Assembly (NCBI GenBank): GCA_019418625.1
Contig: DYBL01000013.1
Location: 1 to 11,976, forward strand
Direction: 5' to 3'
Source of the DNA: Clostridiales bacterium
Lineage (GTDB): Bacteria > Bacillota > Clostridia > Oscillospirales > Oscillospiraceae
DNA: 11,976 nt
Translations under genes and position numbers: made by a program
Notes under the pieces: generated by a model
What the model saw: the letters and a program-made list of their open reading frames with translations, nothing else
The model's database searches: none
Told to the model about the DNA's origin: nothing
Part shown: positions 5,207 to 11,573 of the stretch, in pieces
Numbering within the stretch: the first letter of the stretch is position 1
How the letters are laid out: every line of letters starts with the position of its first letter

Positions 5207-6499
5207 TTACTGCATCTTGGGCAGGGTGTTGGCGCCGTGGGGCATGAGGGTGGCGCGGGGGAGCTTGCCGCCGTGGTACTGCCGGGCCAGCTCCAGGGCT
5301 TCATCCAGGGTGGACACCACATGGATCTTGGCGGTGCCGAAGTCCGATTGGGGAATGTCCGTCACGGCGATCATGTTGTACTTCTCGCCGGCCTCGGCGA
5401 AGAGGTAGCCGATGAAGGCGCCGATGGAGAAGTTCTCCCGCAGGTCCTTCTCCCGCTCCAGCATGGTCTCGTATCCGGCGATCTGGCGCTGGGTATCGTC
5501 GTTGCCGAAGCCCTCGTCGGACTTGGTCACCAGGATGATGGTGCCGCCCTCCTTGGCCACCGCCAGGGCGTTGGAGAGGGTCTTGATGGTCTGGTAGAAG
5601 TTCAGGTCCTTGGGATAGCCGCCGGCGCTGGCGATGACCAGCTCCGTCTGCTCTTTGGCGGGCACGCCGTACATCCGGTCCACCAGGTCGCAGGCGGCCC
5701 GGTGGGCGGTGATCCAGTTGCCGGCAAACACGCCGATGATCTTCTGGTTGTCGTCCACCACCACGTTGACAAGGAAGGTGGGCTTGGCCATGGCGCAGGC
5801 CTCCATCATGTCCGCGTGGACCGGGTTGGAATCGGTCATGTTGGCGCTGCGCACCTCCGGGTTGGAGCCGTTTCCAAGGCCGGGGTTCAATGCAAGGTTG
5901 TGGTTTTTCATGATGGTCTCCCGGCCGGCGATGCCCGGCAGGATGCTCTTGCGGCCGCCGCCGAAGCCCGCCATGAAGTGGTACACCACGCCGCCGGTGA
6001 GGACGATGTGATCGCACGCCAGGGCCCGCTTGTCCAGCAGGACGGGGGTGCCGTAGGAGGTGGTGCCCACCATCTGGAGATTGTCCTCGTCGGTGCACAC
6101 GTGGTCCTCCACCCGGATGCGGCGGTACACGGCCTCGGTCACAAGGCCCATGTGCTCCTCGGGGGTCTGACGGCGGTGGGTGCCCGTGGCGGAGAGGATG
6201 AGGATGTCCTCGTCCCGGATGCCGGCGGACTCCAGCTCCTCCACCACGATGGGGATATAGGTCTCCGGGGACTGCCAGCGGCGGGTCACGTCGGAGATGA
6301 TGATGCAGACGCTCTCGCCGGGCTTGACCAGCTCCTTGAGAGGCTTGGAGTCGATGGGATGGGCCAGGGCGTCACGCACCAGCTCCGGTACGGGCTTTTG
6401 TTCCAGCTCCACCGCGTTGGGCTCCAGCTCCGCGGCGATCAGCTCCGGGGGCAGCTCCACCGGGAAGGACGTTTTTCCGTAATGCATTGCTTCTGCCAT
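5207..6499 (-). CDS. larA: LarA-family nickel-pincer 2-hydroxyacid racemase/epimerase
   Basis: This 430-residue protein belongs to the LarA (DUF2088) family, cytoplasmic enzymes that interconvert 2-hydroxyacid stereoisomers with a nickel-pincer nucleotide. The cofactor residues of the Lactiplantibacillus enzyme are all present, at the same numbers: His108 (S-A-T-G-T-H-R-R), His174 (Y-H-F-M-A-G-F-G-G-G-R-K), Lys184, which carries the cofactor covalently, and His200. Asp70 and Arg73 lie in I-S-D-V-T-R-R. The start at 6499 follows AAAGGAAG (6508-6515); the open frame continues upstream through the promoter. No larB, larC or larE lies in the window, so the cofactor genes must be elsewhere. LarA homologues act on several substrates (lactate, malate, aryl and other hydroxyacids), so lactate is not assured. 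Confidence 0.92.
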   Translation of the reverse strand: MAEAMHYGKTSFPVELPPELIAAELEPNAVELEQKPVPELVRDALAHPIDSKPLKELVKPGESVCIIISDVTRRWQSPETYIPIVVEELESAGIRDEDILILSATGTHRRQTPEEHMGLVTEAVYRRIRVEDHVCTDEDNLQMVGTTSYGTPVLLDKRALACDHIVLTGGVVYHFMAGFGGGRKSILPGIAGRETIMKNHNLALNPGLGNGSNPEVRSANMTDSNPVHADMMEACAMAKPTFLVNVVVDDNQKIIGVFAGNWITAHRAACDLVDRMYGVPAKEQTELVIASAGGYPKDLNFYQTIKTLSNALAVAKEGGTIILVTKSDEGFGNDDTQRQIAGYETMLEREKDLRENFSIGAFIGYLFAEAGEKYNMIAVTDIPQSDFGTAKIHVVSTLDEALELARQYHGGKLPRATLMPHGANTLPKMQ

Positions 6500-6551
6500 A
6501 ACTGCTGCTTCCTTTCTGCGGGGCCAGAACGCCCCGGTAATTTCCGCCCTC

Positions 6552-6573
6552 ATTATACCCCGGTCCGGCCGGG
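6552..6573 (-). promoter_or_regulatory. Promoter and possible operator of larA
   Basis: A perfect TATAAT on the minus strand (6552-6557) lacks a recognisable -35. Directly against it lies an inverted repeat CCCGG-N5-CCGGG (6559-6573) covering the spacer. A weak -35 with a palindrome in the spacer suggests control by a DNA-binding protein. No T-run follows, so it is not a terminator for exoA. Confidence 0.5.
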
Positions 6574-6608
6574 TTTTCCTCGGCATTTTTCATAAAATTT
6601 GGACCCGG

Positions 6609-7364
6609 TCAGCCGTCCAGTTCCAGCACCACCGGGCAGTGGTCGCTGCCGGTCACGTCGCTGAGGATGTCCGCAGAGCGGATCTTGTCCCGCAGCCGCT
6701 CTGAGACGATGAAATAGTCGATGCGCCACCCGGCGTTGTTCTTCCGGGCGTTGAAGCGGTAGCTCCACCAGGAATAGGCCCCGGTCCGGTCCGGGTACAG
6801 CGCCCGGAACGTATCCACAAAGCCGGCCGCCAGGAGCTCGGTCATCTTGCCCCGCTCCTCATCCGTGAAGCCCGCGTTGCGGCGGTTGGTCTTGGGGTTT
6901 TTGATGTCGATCTCCTCGTGGGCCACGTTCAGGTCTCCGCAGTAGACCACGGGCTTTTTCTCGTCCAGCTCCAGAAGATAGGCCCGCAGGTCGTCCTCCC
7001 ACTGCATCCGGTAGTCCAGCCGCTTCAGCTGATCCTGGGAGTTGGGCGTATAGCAGCACACCAGGTAAAAGCCCGGGTACTCGGCGGTGATGATGCGCCC
7101 CTCGTGGCGGTGGATGTCCGCGCCGAAGTCATAGGTCACGGACAGGGGCTCAGCTTTCGTAAAAACGGCGGTGCCGGAATAGCCGGCCTTGTCGGCGCTG
7201 TTCCAGTAGCGGTGGTAGCCGGGCAGGTCGAAGTCCGCCTGCTCCGGGCGCATCTTCGTCTCCTGCAGGCAGATCACGTCCGCCCCGGAGGCGGCGCAGA
7301 AGTCCAGAAAGCCCTTGCCCAGGCACGCCCGCAGGCCGTTGACGTTCCAGGAAACCAGTTTCAT
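6609..7364 (-). CDS. exoA: Exodeoxyribonuclease III / AP endonuclease
   Basis: This 251-residue protein matches the ExoA/ExoIII family, which cuts at abasic sites and trims 3' ends in base excision repair. Catalytic and metal-binding residues are visible: Asn7 (S-W-N-V-N-G-L-R-A), Glu35 (L-Q-E-T-K), Tyr105 (Y-T-P-N-S), Asp144 and Asn146 (G-D-L-N-V-A), the W-R-I-D-Y segment with its Asp, and Asp241-His242 (S-D-H-C-P). The ATG at 7364 has AAGGAGGG at 7370-7377 and gives the canonical N-terminus M-K-L-V-S-W-N; a longer frame upstream would pass through the promoter. I see no intrinsic terminator between exoA and larA, so some read-through into larA is possible. Confidence 0.97.
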   Translation of the reverse strand: MKLVSWNVNGLRACLGKGFLDFCAASGADVICLQETKMRPEQADFDLPGYHRYWNSADKAGYSGTAVFTKAEPLSVTYDFGADIHRHEGRIITAEYPGFYLVCCYTPNSQDQLKRLDYRMQWEDDLRAYLLELDEKKPVVYCGDLNVAHEEIDIKNPKTNRRNAGFTDEERGKMTELLAAGFVDTFRALYPDRTGAYSWWSYRFNARKNNAGWRIDYFIVSERLRDKIRSADILSDVTGSDHCPVVLELDG

Positions 7365-7390
7365 GAGGTCCCTCCTTTTTGTTTTTCCAC

Positions 7391-7419
7391 ATTGTACCCG
7401 AACGGCGGGGAAAAAACAA
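7391..7419 (-). promoter_or_regulatory. Promoter of exoA
   Basis: Minus strand TTGTTT (7414-7419), 17-base spacer, TACAAT (7391-7396), 13 bases from the ribosome-binding site. The short leader leaves little room for RNA-level control. Confidence 0.7.
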
Positions 7420-7440
7420 TGTGCGTCGGGGCACAGGCGC

Positions 7441-7471
7441 AAAAAAAGGACGCCTTGCAGGCGTCCTTTTT
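7441..7471. terminator. Two-way terminator after the SLH gene
   Basis: Stem AAGGACGCC/GGCGTCCTT with loop TTGCA (7446-7468). A-run on the left, T-run on the right. It mainly ends the minus-strand SLH transcript before the exoA promoter. Confidence 0.9.
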
Positions 7472-7498
7472 CCACATTCCGTCGCAGCGTCTCTTCGT

Positions 7499-8584
7499 TT
7501 ACTCCGCCAGGGCGCGGTAGAGGAAGGTGACGATGTTGCCCCGTGTGCAGATGCCGTCGGGATCGAAGGTGTCGGCGGTCTTGCCGGTGGTGATGCCCTC
7601 GGTCACGGCCCAGGAGATGGCCCGGTTATAGACAGAGTCGGCGGCCACGTCGGTGAAGGTGGTGGGCTCCGCCGCGGGGGAACCGGCCAGCAGGTACAAA
7701 AACAGCATGGTCTGGCCCCGGGTGCAGGGAGCGGAGGCGGTGAACACGTTGCCGGACACCAGCTCCTTCTCGCGGGCCCACAGGGCGGCCTTGTAGTAGT
7801 AATTGCTCTCACTTACATCGGTGAAGGGGTTTTCGCCGGTGGGCTCGGGGCTGCCCATGGCCCGCCACAGGAAGGTGAGGATGTGGGCGGTGGTGCAGGT
7901 CTCGTTGGGGGCGAAGGTGGTGTCGGTCTTGCCGGCGGTGATGCCCTTTTCCACGGCCCAGGCCACGGGCTTTGCGTAGTAGGCGTTCTCCGCCACGTCG
8001 GTGAAGGCGGGCGCCGCGCTTTCCTGGCCAGCCTCGCCGTCCTCATAGCGCAGCTCGGCCACGGCTTCCACGCCCAGGTCGTTGGGGCGGCTGCACAGCA
8101 GGTCGATGCGGTCGGCGCCGGTGGTGCGGATGGTGAAGGTATAGGCCTGATCGGCTGTCAGCGCATACTCCGCGCTGTTTTTGTCCTCGGACCAGAAGGC
8201 GCCGTAGTCGCCGATCTGCTTGAGCTGTCCGGCGGAGGTGAGCAGGTAGTGATCCATGTTCTCATAGCTCTCCGAGCCGCCGCTCTGGGCCACGGCGTCG
8301 TAATAGCGCAGGCCCACCAGGCTGGCCTTTTCCTCCAGGGAATTCAGATAGGGCGTGACCGTGATGGTGACCTCTTCGGGCACGGCATAGTAGTCCACCG
8401 TGCCGGTAGCGGGATCGGTGACCGCCCGCGCCTGGCTGATGGTGACGGAGCCGTTGGTGTTGCCGAAGATCAGCCCTCTTCCCTCAAAGGTGATCTCCTC
8501 GTAGGTGCCGGCGGCCTGGGCGGTGAGAGTGAACAGGCTCACCAGCAAAGCAGCCGCCAAGATCCGCGCGATATGCTTTTTCAT
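7499..8584 (-). CDS. Secreted protein with three C-terminal SLH repeats
   Basis: This 361-residue protein has a signal peptide (K-K-H near the start, hydrophobic core about 6-20, likely cut after T-A-Q-A, residue 24). Residues 26-190 form a beta-rich region of no family I recognise. Three S-layer-homology repeats follow at about 194-244, 254-301 and 310-361, each starting F-T-D-V; the first and third contain a W-A-V/x-G-I-T-x-G-K-T block and all end near F-L-x-R/L-A. In well-studied cases SLH repeats bind pyruvylated wall polymer and hold a protein on the cell surface. The repeats have the C-T-R variant common in Oscillospiraceae; repeat 1 has C-T-T-A-H and repeat 2 is a few residues short, so binding may depend on repeat 3. 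AAAGGA (8595-8600) is the ribosome-binding site. Confidence 0.88.
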   Translation of the reverse strand: MKKHIARILAAALLVSLFTLTAQAAGTYEEITFEGRGLIFGNTNGSVTISQARAVTDPATGTVDYYAVPEEVTITVTPYLNSLEEKASLVGLRYYDAVAQSGGSESYENMDHYLLTSAGQLKQIGDYGAFWSEDKNSAEYALTADQAYTFTIRTTGADRIDLLCSRPNDLGVEAVAELRYEDGEAGQESAAPAFTDVAENAYYAKPVAWAVEKGITAGKTDTTFAPNETCTTAHILTFLWRAMGSPEPTGENPFTDVSESNYYYKAALWAREKELVSGNVFTASAPCTRGQTMLFLYLLAGSPAAEPTTFTDVAADSVYNRAISWAVTEGITTGKTADTFDPDGICTRGNIVTFLYRALAE

Positions 8585-8640
8585 GATGGGTTCGTCCTTT
8601 CTTTCAGTACTGCTCCCGACCCGGTTGCAGATTAACTAAT

Positions 8641-8669
8641 ATTTTACAAAATAGCGGATAAAAAAGCAA
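8641..8669 (-). promoter_or_regulatory. Promoter of the SLH gene
   Basis: Minus strand TTGCTT (8664-8669), 17-base spacer, TAAAAT (8641-8646). Both hexamers and the spacing equal those of the rpsT promoter. A leader of about 50 bases follows. Confidence 0.6.
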
Positions 8670-8715
8670 CCTGTTTTCCCAATCTCTGACAGTTCAGGAA
8701 AAATCCCGTGAAACG

Positions 8716-8744
8716 TTGTAATTTCTCTGAAATTTCGCTATAAT
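8716..8744 (+). promoter_or_regulatory. Sigma-A promoter of metG
   Basis: TTGTAA (8716-8721), 17-base spacer, perfect TATAAT (8739-8744). The leader of about 70 bases is too short for a T-box; a CGGCC/GGCCG pairing (8779-8783 with 8800-8804) is the only structure I see. The ribosome-binding site is AAAGGAG (8809-8815). Confidence 0.85.
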
Positions 8745-8822
8745 ATCAGGAATGTCCGGCTGCATACTCAGTCAATTCCGGCCCTCTTTCATTCGGAGCG
8801 GCCGTTATAAAGGAGAAAACCC

Positions 8823-10805
8823 ATGGAAAAGAAAAAGTTTTATCTGACCACCCCCATCTACTATCCCTCCGACAAGCTTCACATCGGCCACACCTACTGC
8901 ACCGTGGCCACCGACGCCCTGGCCCGCTACAAGCGCCTGGCCGGCTATGATGTGATGTTCCTCACCGGCACCGACGAGCACGGCCAGAAGATCGAGGACA
9001 AGGCCAAGGAGGCCGGCGTCACGCCCCAGGAGTTCGTGGACCACATCGTGGACGGGGAGAACGGCATCCGGGACCTGTGGAAGCTGATGAACATCTCCAA
9101 CGACCGCTTCATCCGCACCACCGACGACTATCACGTTGCCGCCGTGCAGCGCATCTTCAAGAAGATGTACGACAACGGCGATATCTATAAGGGCACCTAC
9201 AAGGGCAAGTACTGCAAGCCCTGCGAGTCCTTCTGGACCGAGAGCCAGCTGGTGGACGGCAAGTGCCCCGACTGCGGCCGGGAGGTCCAGGACGCCGAGG
9301 AGGAGGCCTACTTCTTCCGTCTGAGCAAGTACGCCGACCGTATCCGGGACCTGCTGGAAAACACCGACTTCCTCCAGCCCCGCAGCCGCGTCCATGAGAT
9401 GGTGAAAAACTTCATCGATCCCGGCCTGGAGGACCTGTGCGTCTCCCGCACCAGCTTCTCCTGGGGCGTGCCCGTGGACTTCGACCCGGGCCATGTGGTG
9501 TATGTGTGGGTGGACGCCCTCTTTAACTACGCCACCGCCATGGGCTATCAGAACGACCGCTACCACGACTATGAGCACTACTGGCCCGCCGACGTGCACA
9601 TCGTGGGCAAGGAGATCGTCCGGTTCCACTCCATCATCTGGCCCGCCATGCTCATGAGCGTGGGCGAGCCCCTGCCCAAGCACGTGTTCGGCCACGGCTG
9701 GCTGCTGCTGGACGGCGGCAAGATGTCCAAGTCCAAGGGCAACGTGGTGGACCCCTATATCCTGGCGGACAAGTTCGGCGTGGACGCCCTGCGCTTCTTC
9801 CTCATGCGCACGTTCCCCTTCGGCTCCGACGGCAACTTCAGTAACGAGCTGCTGATCCAGACCATCAACACCGACCTTGCCAACGACCTGGGCAACCTGG
9901 TCTCCCGCACCACCGCCATGGTGGGCAAGTACTTCGGCGGCAAGCTGCCCGCCGGCTGCCGTACCTGGGACACGCCCGAAGCCTTCGACACGGAGCTCGT
10001 CTCCATGGCCAAGGCCCTGCGGGGTGCCTATGAGGCCCAGATGGAGACCTACGCCCCCCACAAGGCCCTGGACGAGATCTTCAAGGTCATCCAGCGGGCC
10101 AACAAGTATATCGACGAGTGCGCCCCCTGGGTGCTGGCCAAGGACATGGAGCAAAACGGTGCCCGCCTGGCCCACGTGCTCTACAACCTGCTGGAGACCG
10201 CCCGCATCTGCGGCATCCTCCTGAGCCCCGTCATGCCCGAAAGCTGCGAAAAGCTCTTCGGTCAGATCGGCGCCGATGAGACGGTCCGCACCTGGGACTC
10301 CGCCGCCGCGTGGGGCAGCCTCAGCGAGAGCGCCACTGTCACCAAGGGCGAGAACCTGTTCCCCCGCATCGACATGGACAAGGCCCTGGAGGAGCTGGAG
10401 GCCCTGGAGGCCGCTGCCCGCAAGGCCGCTGCCGGCACCACCGTGGAGGTGGAGCCCCAGCTGACGGAGCATGTGGACTTCGACACCTTCTGCAAAAACG
10501 ACTTCCGCGCCGTGAAGGTCAAGGCCTGCGAGGCGGTGAAAAAGAGCGACAAGCTCCTGAAGTTCACCCTGGACGACGGCACCGGCACCGACCGCCAGAT
10601 CCTCTCCGGCGTCCACAAGTACTATGAGCCCGAGCAGCTGGTGGGCAAAACGCTGGTCGCCATCGTGAACCTGCCTCCCCGCAAGATGATGGGCCTGGAG
10701 TCCAATGGCATGCTCATCTCCGCCGTCCACAAGGAAAACGGCGAGGAGAAGCTCCACCTCATCATGGTGGATGACAGCATTCCCGCCGGTGCCAAGCTCT
10801 GCTGA
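8823..10805 (+). CDS. metG: Methionine--tRNA ligase
   Basis: This 660-residue class I synthetase attaches methionine to tRNA-Met in the cytoplasm. The HIGH motif is at 20-23 (L-H-I-G-H) and KMSKS at 300-304 (G-K-M-S-K-S-K-G-N). A four-cysteine zinc knuckle lies at Cys131, Cys134, Cys148 and Cys151. The anticodon-binding helical domain runs to about 520. An Ala/Glu-rich linker (about 521-548) then leads to a C-terminal OB-fold tRNA-binding domain (about 552-660), which makes the enzyme dimeric in relatives. The length is normal. Codon choice is strongly GC-ending, as in a highly expressed gene of this genome. The last seven codons and the stop lie inside copy 1 of the 106-bp repeat. A clear terminator comes only 257 bases after the stop. 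Confidence 0.98.
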   Translation: MEKKKFYLTTPIYYPSDKLHIGHTYCTVATDALARYKRLAGYDVMFLTGTDEHGQKIEDKAKEAGVTPQEFVDHIVDGENGIRDLWKLMNISNDRFIRTTDDYHVAAVQRIFKKMYDNGDIYKGTYKGKYCKPCESFWTESQLVDGKCPDCGREVQDAEEEAYFFRLSKYADRIRDLLENTDFLQPRSRVHEMVKNFIDPGLEDLCVSRTSFSWGVPVDFDPGHVVYVWVDALFNYATAMGYQNDRYHDYEHYWPADVHIVGKEIVRFHSIIWPAMLMSVGEPLPKHVFGHGWLLLDGGKMSKSKGNVVDPYILADKFGVDALRFFLMRTFPFGSDGNFSNELLIQTINTDLANDLGNLVSRTTAMVGKYFGGKLPAGCRTWDTPEAFDTELVSMAKALRGAYEAQMETYAPHKALDEIFKVIQRANKYIDECAPWVLAKDMEQNGARLAHVLYNLLETARICGILLSPVMPESCEKLFGQIGADETVRTWDSAAAWGSLSESATVTKGENLFPRIDMDKALEELEALEAAARKAAAGTTVEVEPQLTEHVDFDTFCKNDFRAVKVKACEAVKKSDKLLKFTLDDGTGTDRQILSGVHKYYEPEQLVGKTLVAIVNLPPRKMMGLESNGMLISAVHKENGEEKLHLIMVDDSIPAGAKLC

Positions 10806-10887
10806 GGCACTGCGCTTCGACGCTGCAAACCCCACCGTCGCGGCACTCCGATCCCCCGCCGCCCTTGCGGCGGCCGATCGGGCCGCT
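10782..10887 (+). repeat. 106-bp repeat, copy 1 (overlaps the metG 3' end)
   Basis: Matches 10939-11044 at 105 of 106 positions (C at 10846, T at 11003), an offset of 157 bp. It covers the last codons of metG, P-A-G-A-K-L-C and the stop. It contains GTGCC...GGCAC around the stop and a long nested hairpin: CCGATC/GATCGG enclosing CCGCCGC/GCGGCGG (loop CCTT). Confidence 0.95.
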
Positions 10888-10892
10888 TCCTC

Positions 10893-10938
10893 GAAACAAG
10901 CGCGCTTCATCCGCCCCCGGCGGCGCTGCGCTTGTTTC
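10893..10938. repeat. Inverted repeat between the two 106-bp copies
   Basis: Perfect 11-bp arms GAAACAAGCGC (10893-10903) and GCGCTTGTTTC (10928-10938). Between them lies a second small stem, CCGCC/GGCGG (10911-10923). Almost the whole 51-bp gap between the copies is this palindrome. Confidence 0.88.
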
Positions 10939-11044
10939 CCCGCCGGTGCCAAGCTCTGCTGAGGCACTGCGCTTCGACGCTGCAAACCCCACCGTCGCGG
11001 CATTCCGATCCCCCGCCGCCCTTGCGGCGGCCGATCGGGCCGCT
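10939..11044 (+). repeat. 106-bp repeat, copy 2 (intergenic)
   Basis: Near-identical to copy 1, but out of frame with metG (offset 157) and with no reading frame of its own that looks coding. It carries the same nested hairpin and ends 17 bases before the metG terminator stem. Confidence 0.95.
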
Positions 11045-11061
11045 AAGACCTTTATACCAAG

Positions 11062-11094
11062 AGCCGTCCCGCTTTTGCGGGACGGCTTTTTCTT
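11062..11094 (+). terminator. Terminator of metG
   Basis: Perfect 11-bp stem AGCCGTCCCGC/GCGGGACGGCT (11062-11087), TTTT loop, then a T-run. Transcripts of metG would include both copies of the 106-bp repeat in their 3' tail. Confidence 0.93.
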
Positions 11095-11117
11095 TCCAAA
11101 CTATTTTCTTTTCCCGC

Positions 11118-11147
11118 TTGACATGTACTACATCAGTGTAGTATAAA
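11118..11147 (+). promoter_or_regulatory. Promoter of the blaI-like gene
   Basis: Perfect TTGACA (11118-11123) with TATAAA (11142-11147) at 18-base spacing. Operator 1 covers the spacer and runs into the -10, as expected for a repressed promoter. Confidence 0.85.
11126..11143. promoter_or_regulatory. Operator 1 for the BlaI/MecI-type repressor
   Basis: Inverted repeat TACTACA-TCAG-TGTAGTA with perfect 7-base arms, containing the TACA...TGTA core used by BlaI/MecI/CopY repressors. The core half-sites here are 4 bases apart. Confidence 0.85.
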
Positions 11148-11155
11148 GAAGATGT

Positions 11156-11171
11156 ACTACATCGATGTAGT
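11156..11171. promoter_or_regulatory. Operator 2 for the BlaI/MecI-type repressor
   Basis: Perfect 16-base palindrome ACTACATCGATGTAGT between the -10 and the ribosome-binding site. Its centre is 29 bp from that of operator 1, close to three helical turns, which would allow two dimers to bind side by side. The two sites share ATGTACTACATC as a direct repeat. Confidence 0.85.
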
Positions 11172-11189
11172 TTTTAGGAGGTGCCTGAT

Positions 11190-11573
11190 ATGGGTCAATT
11201 TCAAAGCTTGTCCGACTCTGAAATGGAGATCATGCGGGTGATCTGGGACGCCGGTGAACCCGTGACTGCCGCACAGCTGCTGGAGCTCTTCGCCCACAAG
11301 GGGTGGAAGATCCAGACGGTATCCACTTTTTTGAGCCGCCTGGTGGAAAAGGGCGTTTTGTCCGTGGAGCGCCGGGGCCGTTCCAACTTTTACACGCCCG
11401 CTGTCACGGAGCAAGGCTACCACAAGCTGGAGGCACGGCGCCTGGTGAACGAGCACTACCACGGGGACGTGCTGGACTTCCTGGCTGCCTTTTACGGCGG
11501 TGAACCTTTGAAAAAGGAGGAACTGGACTCCCTGCGCCGCTGGTTTGAACAGGAGGCGGAGCATGCTGACTGA
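11190..11573 (+). CDS. BlaI/MecI/CopY-family repressor
   Basis: This 127-residue protein has the N-terminal winged helix of the family (about 6-72): L-S-D-S-E-M-E-I-M-R-V-I-W, then the recognition helix region T-V-S-T-F-L-S-R-L-V-E-K-G and the wing R-R-G-R-S-N-F-Y-T-P. The C-terminal helices (about 75-125) would form the dimer. The start is the ATG at 11190 after AGGAGGTG (11176-11183); a GTG at 11181 lies inside that site. It probably represses its own promoter through the two operators and is released when cut by the M56 protease encoded next to it. The Asn-Phe cut site of staphylococcal BlaI/MecI is not seen; Ala100-Phe101 sits in the matching region. Whether it controls beta-lactam resistance or something else cannot be told. 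Confidence 0.93.
   Translation: MGQFQSLSDSEMEIMRVIWDAGEPVTAAQLLELFAHKGWKIQTVSTFLSRLVEKGVLSVERRGRSNFYTPAVTEQGYHKLEARRLVNEHYHGDVLDFLAAFYGGEPLKKEELDSLRRWFEQEAEHAD

Noticed and set aside
6559..6573. Terminator of exoA in the exoA–larA gap
   Set aside because: The 5-bp stem is followed by a -10 element and no T-run in either direction.
5237..6595. Long plus-strand open frame across larA
   Set aside because: Antisense shadow of an enzyme whose catalytic residues are all present on the minus strand.
8751..8822. T-box riboswitch in the metG leader
   Set aside because: The leader is only about 70 bases and has no specifier stem, T-box sequence or terminator/antiterminator pair.
8805..11003. A 732-codon open frame on the minus strand across metG and its repeat
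   Set aside because: It mirrors metG codon by codon; the plus strand has HIGH, KMSKS and the zinc knuckle, while this frame is a GC-driven shadow rich in G, A, V, L and H.
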